Assembly: GCA_958299035.1 (NCBI GenBank)
Contig: CATQJL010000316.1
Span: 26,604,012-26,668,011 of the forward strand
Source of the DNA: Cylicocyclus nassatus
Lineage: Eukaryota > Nematoda > Chromadorea > Rhabditida > Strongylidae
DNA length: 64,000 nucleotides
Direction: 5' to 3'
Of this stretch, positions 23,562-33,780 are shown piece after piece. Below the pieces are notes generated by a model that saw only the letters and a program-made list of their open reading frames with translations, was not told the origin of the DNA and ran no database searches. Within the stretch, counting starts at the first letter, position 1; every line of letters starts with the position of its first letter. A program made the translations under genes and the position numbers.

Positions 23562-23694
23562 TAGATCAAAACTGTAAATCCTTAGATACGCTCAGCGAAA
23601 CTTTTGAAACTTAATACTTGCAACATCACATTCCATAAGGCATAATACGATAACAATAAACAATAAATAGAGAAATTTTTTCATCCTCAAATGT

Positions 23695-24125
23695 ATCCCG
23701 CTTATGCAAGGCCTGCTTTTTTTGTCAGAAGTCTCCATGTCGTCCTATCTGAGGCAAAGTCTTCGTCTATACTCTTGGTCTCTCGCAAGTCGGCCTTGAT
23801 TCTGTCCATTCACCATTACCTCTGGGTCTCCTGCCTGTGCCTCTACAGCCAGTGCTGACTTTGTGATGTGACTTTCATCCTTCTAAGCACATACTTAAAC
23901 CGTGGTAACCTCTCTTTTTGCATTTTCGGACAATTGGAACTGCTTTCATTTGCGCTCGTATGGTGTCACTGCAGTTGTGATTGTTCATAGCGACTCCTTA
24001 GGCTCCACCATAGCATCTTTGTTTTCATGACACTAAGCTTGCGCCCCTCGTTCCGCGTACACGGCCAGCACTCACTGCCGTACAGTGCTGCTAGACGAAT
24101 AACGGTCCGGTAAAGTCACTAATGT
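23695..24125 (-). pseudogene. RTE-type retrotransposon, C-terminal end of RT (decayed)
   Basis: Minus-strand translation gives TVIRLAALYGSECWPC and LSVMKTKMLWW, the motifs after the RT palm in RTE-clade non-LTR retrotransposons. RRMKVTSQS, then DRIKADLRETKSIDEDFA and TTWRLLTKKA follow, as in the family's C-terminal region. Several stops and frame changes are present, and the usual 'RLDRIRNDAIR' region is disrupted. Upstream sequence (24126-24540) shows no recognisable RT. This is a dead 5'-truncated copy. It may belong to the same family as the fragments at 50.4 and 62 kb. Confidence 0.75.
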
Positions 24126-24606
24126 CACTACCACACGGTGCGGCTGCGAGCGGCCTTCCGGGTATCAATCGACCGCCTCCCCTCTAAAAGGTGCAGTCTG
24201 AAACGACTGAGTACTTTAAAGTCCTGATGGGTATGGCGAACGTATCTCGCTCAGGCGGACGCGTAATTCCTAAAAGCTTCGTGTGCTCTGGTTCCTTGGC
24301 CGGCCCTTCGGGACTAACTGTTGACACTACTAACGATGTGCACAAAAATTCCCTCAAATTTATGTGCATGTAGTCAAATATGGACTTCGCTGTCAAACCT
24401 TCAAACTCGGGAATGCTCGCATATGCGAAGAAGCGAATACCATTCTCAGCTTGGTGGTAGCTGAGGAGTATTCGAAAAGGCTTGATGCGGGATTTAATAA
24501 ACGAGATGACTGTCTGCAACGTGTTCGCTTACTTCCTCGATGAAGCTCAATTGTAGATGTTGTTTTTTAAGGGCTAATTAATCCTTCCATTCCGACTTGT
24601 TCACTA
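24126..24606. other. Unassigned sequence with a 111-codon minus frame
   Basis: The minus frame 24519-24184 is open but not recognised. It directly precedes the RTE tail, so it may be non-homologous filler between the tail and the next repeat. Confidence 0.3.
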
Positions 24607-25108
24607 TACTTGGGTCCGAGTCAAACAGAAATTCGATTATTTGAAAATAAAACATTTGAATATTAGGTTGAACCGAAAGTTCTGTCGCACCTTTTTCAAA
24701 AAATTGCAACTTCTTTCCTTCACAACGATTTTGCGCAATTCAAATTTTAGCAGAAAGCGTAAAGCATGCAGTTTTCAAACCTCCCCTTGCCACTTTCCAA
24801 CATGCTCAGGTTGCAGAGATAAAAATGAAAGAACGAGACCATCCGAAATTCGGAAGTTTTGAGCAAAAATTCTAAAAATCTAGAAACTGTGCGATAAAAT
24901 CCAAAACAGCTGTCATCCTAAGTTTTCTTGTATTTTATTACTAACTGTGTAGAGTTTGTGCTGATCGAGGTCTTCTTTCAAAAGTATGATTTTTTTCAAA
25001 AATATGCCGAAAAATCAATTTCCTAAGAATTCTTAAGAAATCGATTTTTCGGCATTTTTTATGAAAAATCATAACCTCTGAAAGAAGACCTCGACCTTCA
25101 CAAACTTA

Positions 25109-26008
25109 ACTTAAAATTATCCACGATCAATTAATCTTGGCGTCGTATAAGTGCATATATCTTTCACTGATTTGTTCAACTTGCACAAGATTGGTATATC
25201 TCTTTATTTGACCGACGTTTCGGCAATGTCGCCTTCTTCGGGGTTGAAAAAGTCGTGACCATGTAAACTGTCCAGTTAATCTCAAGCATCAACTTGTTCG
25301 CGTTCGCGCGTATGGCAGACTATGTACGACCCCCAGCTGTAGGATTTGTCCATTTGGCAAACAAGGTGATTGTATGGTTTTTGATGTAGTGTACCGTATT
25401 ACATGCCATTCATGCAAAAAATAGTATATAGGTGAAACCGAAAACCCATTGTGACACGCATAAAAGAACACTTAGTTGGGCTTGAAAGATCAAATCCCAC
25501 CACGCCGTTGAGCATGCATCGCAGACCGCGCCACGAAGACGCAAATTTAAGCGTGGAGGTCACATTCTTAGCTTATGAGTAGCTATGTAGCCCGAAATCC
25601 TAACGCGCAAAACTTTAGAAGCATTTTGAATTGCGACGGAAAGCCCGAGAATAGAAAAGATGAGTGTGGCCATTACACAAGAACTGGCTCCTTACCAGAG
25701 CCTCCGTGGCTTCCCCGGTAACAACATTCCGAGACAAGTTGCTAGATCTGAAAGAATGGTGGTCAGTCATTGGGATAATGTATCAGCATTGAAATGTTGA
25801 CAGAGCAATGACCCGATCTGGTTATTTGTACTCTTTTGATTCGCTAACAGGTTGGACAATTTGCTTGATCGTGACGAAGTTGCTAACTGGACAGTTTACA
25901 TGGTCACGACTTTTTCAGGCCCCGAAGAAGGCGATATTGCCGAAACGTTGGTCAAATAAAGAGATGTACCAATTTTGTGCAAACTGAACAAATCAGTGAA
26001 AGATATAT
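25109..26008 (+). mobile_element. Penelope-like element fragment with inverted terminal repeats
   Basis: About 140 bp at each end are inverted copies, including CGACGTTTCGGCAATGTCGC and CTTCTTCGGGG at the left and their complements at 25917-25962. AAACTTA is found just before (25102-25108) and just after (26009-26015), a possible target duplication. The interior encodes only the endonuclease domain and tail, so it is a heavily 5'-truncated insertion. Confidence 0.75.
25320..25730 (+). pseudogene. GIY-YIG endonuclease domain of a Penelope-like element
   Basis: Plus-strand translation shows CPFGKQGDCMVFDVVYRITC, then CHSCKK, a stop, and YIGETENPL: a GIY-YIG core with the second motif intact as YIG. 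After a +2 frame change comes RIKEHLVGLERSNPTTPLSM and HRRPRHEDANLSVEV, containing the conserved Arg and a His downstream. The tail has RKDECG and AITQELAPYQSLRGF, the usual C-terminus of nematode PLE proteins. A stop inside the core, several further stops and a frameshift make it a pseudogene. PLE proteins use this domain to nick target DNA for reverse transcription. No RT precedes it here. Confidence 0.85.
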
Positions 26009-26469
26009 AAACTTAATTCAATTAGTAATAAAATATAAGAAAACTTAGGATGATGGCTGTTATGGATTTTATCGTACAGTTTCTGAATTTATGAGCAACC
26101 TGAGCATGTTGGAAAATCACCAGGAGACTTTTGGAAACTACATGCTTCGCGTTGTTCGATAAAATTTGAATTGCGCAAAATTGTGTGAGAGGAAAAAGTT
26201 ATGATTTTTTGAATATGGTGCGACAGAACTTTCGTTCAACCTAATATATTCGCATTCAAAATTCGATATTCGGAGTTTGTCCATTGTCGAAATATCCGAA
26301 ACTCAAATAATTAATAAAACAGGGTTTTGAATAAAATTCGAAGACTCGATTGTTCAAAAAACGGGGTTTTGAATAGATCTTATTCGAATTAATCGAATGT
26401 TTATTCGAATTTGTATTCGAATGAATAGTGCCTCAGATTATTTGAGTTTGTTCCACAGCCAACTGCTGA

Positions 26470-26697
26470 GTATTACCTTAATTTCACGCGTACAAGGCGT
26501 GGGGTGGTCCCAGCTTTCATCGAGCTGCTCAGCCGCCCCAACGTGTTTTAAGAAGCGATCCTTATGCCGTACGATTCGTCAGGCAAAACGCAGCACGGAA
26601 TGGGGTTCCTTTGGTTGCGAAGTCCTTTGCCGTGTTCGGGCTGGTCGATGAAAGCTAGGACCACCCCGCGCCTTGTACGCGTGAATTTAGGGTAAAC
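26470..26697. mobile_element. Foldback MITE, CACGCGTACAAGGCG ends
   Basis: TTCACGCGTACAAGGCGTGG and GGTGGTCCCAGCTTTCATCGA-like sequence at the left are inverted at the right as TCGATGAAAGCTAGGACCAC and CCTTGTACGCGTGAA. The segment is absent from the related repeat near 62900, confirming an insertion. Confidence 0.8.
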
Positions 26698-27798
26698 TCT
26701 TTTCGCCTGCGTTTTTCCCGCAAAACTCGGTTATGCACCTTTTTTGCAATCGTGATGGCCTTTGAACTGCATGGAAAGTCGCACTCCTCTGACTGCCTGC
26801 GACAAGAAAAAATTAGGTGTGAATTTTGATGGATGCTTGTTCCATCAAGTGAGATAGTTCACATTGCTATTGGCGCCAAATTTAGCAAAAAAACAACTAT
26901 CAAATTCAAACATGCTCCGAGTTCGTATACTAGAAGGAAATACGTTGGCAAGCCTGTTTCTCTTCCTTTGGCTTGCACGCGGTTTTGGTCCGCAAAGATC
27001 CACACTAGTAAGCATTCCTGCTTGTGCTAGATCGCACAATTGCCTCAATTCTCTTTTCAAAGGTTTTCGCGATTGACGGGTTTATTTCGGCTAATTACGA
27101 ATAAAAATTTACTTAATCTGTTTACCAATTTTTGGAAATTTTTGTGCTACGAGGCTGGAAGTTAGTACAGGCGAAATGAGGGTGCTGATTATGAATGAAT
27201 TGGCTTTGGTCGGGTATGTCGGTAGGTTTTCTACATGGTTGCTCTAATTATTCGATAGCTCATTCAAATAGTTATTCGAAATTCGACTCCCAACGTTCGA
27301 GTATGATCGATATTCATTCATTCGAGGATTTTTAAATCTCGAATTTATTTAATATTCGTGTATTCAAGTTTTTCTTATTTTCGAATCTATTCGATAATCG
27401 TTTATTCAAAAGCTTTATTTTCGAATTTATTCGATATTCGTTCATTTGATGTAAAATTTTGAATTTACCCAAGTATATTGTTCACGTACCCTCTGGTACT
27501 GACTGACTAGTCGGCAGTAGGCTGACTGCTTACTGTCTCCCAGTTGGGCATGTGACTCCTTTCAAGAAATCTACGTACAGGAACCCATTGTCGAAACATG
27601 CGCTGTCTTCAAATTTAAGAATATCAGGGGTTGTGGTTAGTGTCTTTGGCGTCACGGGGATCATTGTAGCGGTTTGCTGTGATCAGCACCTTCCACAAGT
27701 GCTCGTCGCATCTACATCTAACTCCCGCTGTTTCCTACGATGTCGTCCGTTAAGGTTCGCGGCGTCTTAACGGCTGCTGCCGAGGACTACCCCTTACC

Positions 27799-28430
27799 TG
27801 TATGAACAACACGATAAGTAGCGCCTAACGCTGAGAAAAAAGGACCGACTAGATTAAATCATTCATTTACAAATACACGCAATAACAAGCTACAGTAACT
27901 ACTAAAACTACTAAAACGCTAAAACTACTAGAACGCTAGAACTACTGCTCCAGAACCAGGAAAAAATAGGCACAGGACAAGCCTCCTCGTCCCGTGCTGC
28001 CGATGTCTGATGGTGATCAACTCCAACAAGTAGTTCTGGGTTCTCCACTGGGTCAACCGCAAGCCCTAGCCCTTCCGGGACGGTGTGGCCCCTCTCCACT
28101 CCCGCTGGTATACTTCCTACGCAAGACGAACCATAACGTTCAGCGTTTCCAAAAGTAAGAAGGTAACAAGGGCTCAACCGCTCGAAACCGATGATCATCT
28201 GCGGGAGCTGTTGGAGGCGCTGCCAGCACGAACTATATCATAAAACGATCAATACGAACGAACTCGAAAAGGCGTAGATCGCGGCCTGCGCGCCTTTATA
28301 TACCCTGTGACTTGGCAACGCGCCCAGCAGGAGAGGTCTTGGCGCGAAATGGGCAGCGCGCCAAGTAACGCGATAGCCAGCGCTCCCGGCCTCTTATTTC
28401 GAGGAATGGCTTGCATTGCCAGCCGCGACA
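27799..28430 (-). repeat. BEL/Pao LTR
   Basis: On the minus strand the segment begins TGTCGCGGCTGG directly after a purine tract and ends TTCATACA (TGT...ACA). A TATA-like GTATATAAAGG lies on the minus strand at about 28294-28304, in promoter position within the LTR. The pol C-terminus lies upstream on the same strand, which makes this the 3' LTR. A second LTR was not found in the window. Confidence 0.7.
28294..28304 (-). promoter_or_regulatory. TATA-like box in the LTR
   Basis: GTATATAAAGG on the minus strand, about 130 bases into the LTR from its TGT end. The position fits a U3 promoter. Confidence 0.5.
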
Positions 28431-28449
28431 CTCTCCCCCCCCCCCCCGA
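28431..28449 (-). other. Polypurine tract next to the LTR
   Basis: A run of G followed by GAGAG on the minus strand directly abuts the TGT start of the LTR, as expected of the plus-strand primer site of an LTR retrotransposon. Confidence 0.6.
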
Positions 28450-29701
28450 AACAGTGGACTTGAACGTTCGGATGGTGGTTACGTGATAGCGCTGAGTCCA
28501 CAATGGAGAGCACCTAACCGAGTATAGCCAAAAAAGAAACGTCGCCATCGGCAGCACAGTAGGGGCGCGCGACGAAGGAAACTGAACAACTCGGCCCGTG
28601 CAAAAACACAACACCTTTACAAGGGCGCTATCGCGCTTAAATACTTGATACAGTTCTACACCAATGTGCACGACGCGCCAACTAAACTATGGATGGTAAC
28701 ATAAAACAAAATACAACTAAGAAGAATGGTAAAAATAGCTGAGCAAGTTGGTGAAGGTGAAACAAACTAATATACTGATTGTTGGGCAGGTAGACGCGTT
28801 AGTAGTCGTCGCTGTTGGTGCCATGGAGCTAACAGTCTGACATGCGCTTTTGAACCATCACTGGCCAGGTATGTTGAACCAAATAATACAATTCTGCAAC
28901 ACACATTATTCACGAGGTCAAAATCAGACAAAATCGGACCATACATACCGAATCAATCCGCGTCCATGGTGGTTTGACGCACTACGTACCCTGGAAAGTC
29001 CCATTCCTCCTGCGCTCACACCTGAAATGATGTTACCGAGGCGCGCGATCGGGGACCTAATGCATAGATGGCGCTGAAAAACGAAAACGCGCAGGCTAGA
29101 GATGTTAAAAAAATGGACAGCCCAGCCTCCCACGACAAGAAACGCGCGGGCTCTTCTACGCAACTGCACAAGCGCAAGGTTACCAAATACGCGCGACTAG
29201 AAAGGGTAGCAAGCTCTTCCACTACCTAAAGCGCGTAAGCGCAACGAAAAGTAAGATACGCAAATTGCGCATAATACCTACGCCAACCTTGGCTGCTCGA
29301 AATAGCACGCGCGCGCGCTGAAAAATACCTGGCAGTAGATACGGCGCAGGAGGTACTTAAACTGGGCTGGATGAAGTCAAGTCTGATCGAGGGATTCCAA
29401 ATCCGTGGCTATGACACTGCAAAAGCTATGCACAGAGAAGTCATAATCGGGTAAAAAAGTCATATAAGGGTATTAGCGTGTCCATGTAAGCAATCAAGTG
29501 AACCGGCACCTAATTTATTGGAAGATCGAAGTACTTGACACAAAATTCTACGGATTGAAGGAAAAATGTGATAGGCGCGTCCTCGCGCAATGCATCGCAC
29601 AATGTACGTACAAAACAAAAGGAATAACAAAGCCACAATAAACAACAAATTAGATCAACAGCTACCAACAACAAGATACGTTCGTAGAGATGATTTCACT
29701 A
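28450..29701 (-). other. Region between BEL pol and 3' LTR
   Basis: Lies between the pol stop and the purine tract. Several short minus frames are open but unrecognised, and no envelope-like motifs or clear membrane segments were seen. GC-richer than its surroundings (CGCGCGCGCGCTG near 29310). It may be untranslated 3' retroelement sequence or contain an insertion. Confidence 0.35.
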
Positions 29702-30222
29702 TCATTTTGACTCCACTGTTCTTGATGGTTCAATCCGTGTCGTTCTACGCTCCTGAGCGTTTGTCTGGAGATCTCCAGTGTCACCTGCGCCGATCTCTAA
29801 CGGCAGTAGATGATTCAGTGCACTATCCACTACCTTTCGCTTTCCAATCTTAATTCTGGCTGATCTTAGGTTGCCATCGGGTGAGGTGTGTAACTGCAGA
29901 ATAAGGCCGATTGGCCATCTAGATCTTAACAAATCCTGTTCTTTTATCAATACTACGTCTCCGACGCGCGGCGACCTTTTGGTACCGAAGCCCATCTGGG
30001 TGCGCGTCGCTTGTCGTTCTGCGAGCGCGGCGAGGTCCTTGCGCCATATATCCCAGAAATAATCAAGATCAGTCTGCAGGAGCCGGTACTGCGTTTTCAG
30101 GGATTCGTAGTTGTCGCGCGATGACGTCTCGATCTTCTGAGGCATGCTGTACGTCAGGCGACCTAGTCAAAACTGCGGATTTATCAGATCTATGGATCCT
30201 ATTGCCAGGTCCGTGTTCGTCT
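29702..30222 (-). pseudogene. BEL/Pao pol, C-terminal integrase tail (DUF5641-like)
   Basis: The minus-strand frame 30145-29702 (147 codons) contains FWDIWRKDLAALAERQ, PRVGDVVLIKEQDLLRSRWP, IGLI, DGNLRSARIK and LNHLLPLEI, the hallmark pattern of the domain that ends BEL/Pao polyproteins. In the same frame upstream, TDLAIGSIDLINPQF and LGRL are readable, but a stop codon interrupts near 30160. Beyond 30222 the similarity ends where a foldback-related fragment (30238-30570) begins. Protease, RT, RNase H and the integrase core are missing, so the copy is a 3' remnant and inactive. Confidence 0.85.
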
Positions 30223-30237
30223 GCAATAACAGGTTAA

Positions 30238-30570
30238 GCGATTTTTTTGAAACACAACACTTTCAGAGATTTATTTAGCAAAAATCTGGAAAAGCAGCTG
30301 AAAAAAAGAAAAAAGCTACATAAGGTGGCAAAAGGTTTGCCCTATCCGGTGGTTGTCAGGGCTCCCCAAAAGTCTCATACAAAAATTTTGAAAATTAGTG
30401 AAAGTTGGACATGGTAAAACGAGTGGTTGTAATTTCCGGCAAATATCTCGTCATTCTGTCAACGAAACACAACGGGAGTTTAGCAGCTGGAAAGGGGAAG
30501 AAATTCTGCATTGGATATTGCCAATGGATTGCAAAAACTGGCAAAACTTTTGCACCTACCTAATACATGG
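30238..30570. mobile_element. Truncated relative of the 12386-13997 foldback
   Basis: AAAAGGTTTGCCCTATC, TTTTGAAAATTAG, ACATGGT, AAATATCTCG and CAGCTGGAAAG follow in the same order as at 13733-13905. No inverted partner is present. Confidence 0.6.
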
Positions 30571-30704
30571 TGTACTGTATTTATGAATTAAAAATAAGCC
30601 GCGAAAGATATGCAGAACAAAGAAGACATTGGGGAATAGAAGTCTTGGAAAGAATAACAGCAACAATTAATATTGCTGAAAACGAAATTGAAATGAAAGA
30701 ATTA

Positions 30705-31160
30705 CCGTTTGCAAGGGAGGTTCGATTAGTCGAAGTGGCCTTTCCAAATGAGCCTTATACTACTTTGAAGAGAGTCAAACGGTGATTCAAACTTGAATTC
30801 GTTATCTGCCGAGCGCCTCTGCCGAGTTATGAATATTTTTTAAGTGCACAAAATGAACGCATAATCTAGGTAAATCAAATTTTACGGTTTCGGCGCTCAA
30901 GTAGAACAGTGTTAAGCATGAGAGTTTTGGACTGGAGGTATTGTTCAAATAGAGTGCTCTGATAATCAACATTGGACCATTTGAGCAAATCTGACGAATT
31001 TCGTTTTAATTATGCATTCAGTTTTTCAACTCAAACAACCTTCATAACTCGATGTCGGGAGGCGCCCAGCAGATAGATTTGGAGACAGATTTGGAATCAG
31101 CGTTCAAAGCTCTCTATAGCAGTGTCATTTTTATGTGAAAAGGCCACTTCGACCCAACGG
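30705..31160. mobile_element. Family S foldback, copy
   Basis: GTCGAAGTGGCC near 30738 and the inverted GGCCACTTCGAC near 31140 lie towards the two ends. TTATCTGCCGAGCGCC (near 30802) pairs loosely with GGCGCCCAGCAGATA (near 31060), and CTCATAACTCG / CGAGTTATGAA-type blocks pair too. Confidence 0.6.
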
Positions 31161-31490
31161 AACTCGCTTGTTTATTTGCTTAAGTTTCAGTTAAGTTTCA
31201 AGCCAAAATAGGAAAATTTCCGAATTTCTGGAAAGCGGAATTGACCGCATCTCACAAGGAAATGGTCAGAAGTTAAAGTGGCCAATCCAAGCAAGCTCTA
31301 CCATTCGATGCAGTATTCAAAGCTGATTTCAAATCTTATTCTCTATCTGCTTATCGCCTTTGTGGATGAAGTTATGAGTAGTTTCATGCGGAAAAAATCG
31401 TACCTAAAAATTGCGAATTTGAGCACATTGTTGCGGTTAGCTCACCTCTAGGCTTTGAGAATATAAAGTAAATCAACTGCATGTTCTAAC

Positions 31491-32085
31491 CAGGGTTGAG
31501 CAAGAGGTCAGGCACAGGTCCTTCAAAAACGACCCCCTCTCTGTGAAAGCCCCTAAAATGACCCCTCCGCTTCACCTCCAGGATCTTGAACTGTAATATT
31601 TTGAAGAAAACCAGCCTTTACTGGAGGATTCTTGTTTTTTGGCCGTAGGCCCAACTTTCTGCGATTGCACAACCACACGCAACTTGACGGCAAGTTTGGA
31701 ACTTGGATAGCCCTCTTTTCAGAGTTATAGTTTTTGAAGGGGTGGAGTATTTGGCTCCAAATTTTCAACATAAAAAGAAGAGGTTTTGCACTCAATACTC
31801 ATACTAAAAGAGGAGCGATTTTTGAACATTAAAGGCAAGTTAAAGGGGTCAGGCGCAACCCCTCAAAAGCTCGGGCGGCCCGACCTTTTGAGGGGTTGCG
31901 CCCGACCCCATTAACTTTATTTTCGAAAAAGCTTTTCTATCCAATTTTTATGTGATTCGCTAGCGCAACTCTCGAGGATTCCATAATAAGTGTTTGAGCT
32001 TGTTTCGACTTGTTTCGGCCTTGTAGTAATCCGTACAGTTAAAGCACTTATTGTAAAGAGCGCGCCGGTTTGAAATTTGGCAGCA
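31491..32085. repeat. Dispersed repeat Q, copy 1
   Basis: Begins AACCAGGGTTGAGCAAGAGG and ends near TTGGCAGCAC. The same blocks in the same order occur at 58321-58835: TGAGCAAGAGGTCAGGC, the CCTCAAAAGCTC hairpin, TTAACTTTAT, GTGATTCGCTAGC and GAGTGTTTGAGCTTG-like. No coding capacity. Confidence 0.8.
31845..31909. repeat. Strong hairpin in repeat Q
   Basis: GGGGTCAGGCGCAACCCCTC on the left pairs with GAGGGGTTGCGCCCGACCCC on the right, with further pairing AAAAG/CTTTT and CGGGC/GCCCG, leaving almost no loop. The equivalent hairpin at 58577-58640 is degenerate. Confidence 0.85.
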
Positions 32086-32528
32086 CTTCTTACTTCACTA
32101 TTGTAAGCAATTTGAAGCCTGATTTTTAGCATAGCGTTGCAGGGAACGTTACTTTGTCATGAGTATGAAAACGCTGGCTATTTTCACTTTTGAAGCCAAG
32201 TTAATCATGTTTGGAAATCACGCTTTCTAGACGTTGCAAAACACTAGAGAATGTGGTAGGTAATGACTTTAAAGCTCATAGAGGTAATCTGACATGTTGA
32301 TTACGGAAATAATACCCATTTTACACAACAAGCTTACTTGGCGACCTCATGATATGTGAAGGCAAATGATGAAGACTTGAATTAGGCTGAAATTTCGATT
32401 GTGGAAACAATCAGTATGCTGTTTACGACCGTCATTCCTGTACTGGTGATTACGATATCCACCGGACTAGCGCATTTCTCTTTCACCTTCGTAGTATCTT
32501 CCCAACTGAACGGATTTGGTTCTCAATT

Positions 32529-32553
32529 ACGACCTCCCCCCCCCCCCCCCCCC
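32529..32553. repeat. Homopolymer C run
   Basis: A run of C, interrupted only at its right edge by T. Similar runs lie at 28437-28447 and 56111-56120. Confidence 0.9.
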
Positions 32554-32666
32554 TCAGTCATACCCCCAAGACGACCCTCCAGGTCGGGCGCGCCTGACCT
32601 CACGCTCAACCATGGTTCTAACCCAACATTAAGCCGAACATACAGGACTCATTAAACGCAGTGTCG

Positions 32667-32851
32667 CTTGCATCAGCAATCTCCACTTTTCCCGCGCTGG
32701 ACTCTGCATCTCTTCCGCGAACATGCTATCTGGTCACTTTCCCAGGCCGTGCGTGGGAAAGGGGAGCCTCAATTGATTGGAAGTGATTGGAGAGCATGTT
32801 TGCGGAAGAGACGCAGTGTCTAGAGCGGGAGTGGAAATGCTGATGCAAGTG
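32667..32851. mobile_element. Small foldback, CTTGCATCAGCA ends
   Basis: CTTGCATCAGCA and TGCTGATGCAAG are perfect inverted ends. CTCTTCCGC and GCGGAAGAG, and AACATGCT and AGCATGTT, pair further in. Non-coding, about 185 bp. Confidence 0.75.
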
Positions 32852-33244
32852 ACGTATGATAAGCCCTGCAGCTCAGTACTGCCAAATTTGCGCCTTCATG
32901 CACGATTTCTCAGCAGAACCACGGCTTTCAACGGCTCATATCTTCGCCCACATAGGCGCTAAGCAGATATAAAATACAGATTCGAAGTCAGCGTTTTATG
33001 CTGCATGATGGTAAGCAGCTTGCTTGGATTGGTCACATCGAATTCTGACCATTCCCTCGTTGCGTCAAACAATTCTGCGGATTTCACATCCGCCAACGCA
33101 TATGCTCTCCCCATCAAATATTTATACATACATTTGTCGCAATTTTCTGATGGCTGTAATCAAGGAAAAAATAATGCGCTGTCTTTTCAAACTCTGCCGG
33201 TAGCGGTTCTGTGTTCGTTGCAAAACTGTGATTATATAGCTTAC

Positions 33245-33780
33245 TAGCTGGCTTACCCGGCTCCGCTTTACGCTGTCAAAACACTACTATAAAGGTCCCA
33301 TCCCTACTTTTTTACAACTTTTCCCTTTGCCCACTTCTACACGCTAATCCCCATTCGCTGTGTTGTGGCCAGTATGCTCGATCATCCCTGTGCCAGCTCT
33401 CAGTCCCGCAGGTCAAAGTTCACAAAAATCAATAAAAATCGATAAAATCGCTATCGATCGATGACGGAAAGTAGTTTACGACAAACTCCGCCCCGAAGTG
33501 TATGTGTGCAAATTTTGTTACTGATCGGTTCAGAGATAAAATTTCCTATTCGAAAATACGTAAAGGCTGCTGCATGACGAAGGCGGAATATCTCTAGGCG
33601 CGATCGCGGCTTTATTAGCCGCAGAGCGCATAAGGCGCAGGATTTACAATGGTGAGGATACGCGCGCGCCGCGTTCGCGCCCTCTCGACTAATACCGCTT
33701 CTGCGCCTTCGTCATGCAGCAGCCTTTACAGACGCACACACGCATACAAACAGACATTCAGCTTTATATATAGAGAAATA
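33245..33780. repeat. Dispersed repeat U, copy 1
   Basis: TAGCTGGCTTACCCGGCTCC marks one end and TTTATATATAGAGAAAT preceded by an ACAGAC-rich tract marks the other. The GGCTTACCCGGCTCCGC end and the CTCCCAG/TCAAA words recur inverted at 55590-55967. Similar CCCGG-led repeats are common in invertebrate genomes. The class is uncertain (RTE-derived tail or SINE). Confidence 0.65.
33563..33726. mobile_element. Foldback MITE inside repeat U, TA flanks
   Basis: AAGGCTGCTGCATGACGAAG and CTTCGTCATGCAGCAGCCTT are perfect inverted ends with TA on both sides. The interior is GC-rich (CGCGATCGCGG, GCGCGCGCC). The repeat U copy at 55.7 kb lacks it. Confidence 0.8.

Larger units (their letters stand above)
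24663..26244. mobile_element. TTAGGTTGAACCGAAAGTTC foldback, itself interrupted
   Basis: The left end TTAGGTTGAACCGAAAGTTC and the inverted right end TTAGGTTGAACGAAAGTTCT both continue TGTCGCAC. TA flanks both sides. The arms pair around a centre near 25028 (GATTTTTCGGCAT motif). Pairing on the right arm is broken between about 25108 and 26009 by a PLE insertion and then resumes with TAATAAAATATAAGAAAACT. Confidence 0.85.
24607..27480. repeat. TTCGAAT-rich dispersed repeat, copy 1, split by insertions
   Basis: ACTTGGGTCCGAGTCAAACA at 24608 matches 62487. After the insertion 24663-26244 the similarity resumes (ATTCGATATTCGGAG) and continues, apart from the insertion at about 26470-26697, through TTTGAACTGCATGGA, CCACACTAGT and GCACAATTGCC-like blocks to about 27075. 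More TTCGAAT-type sequence runs to about 27470. This copy has about two 42-bp minisatellite units, against five in the copy at 62.5 kb. Confidence 0.8.
31255..33065. mobile_element. Family S foldback ends bounding a composite segment
   Basis: ACAAGGAAATGGTCAGAAGT with AAAGTGGCCAATCC at 31255 pairs with the inverted CGAATTCTGACCATTCCCTC near 33045 and GGATTGGTCAC near 33028. GCAGCATAAAACGCTGA-type blocks sit at about 31315 and 32990. The large interior contains a separate repeat (31491-32085), a poly-C run and a small foldback. The two ends may be one enlarged element or two remnants. Confidence 0.45.
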
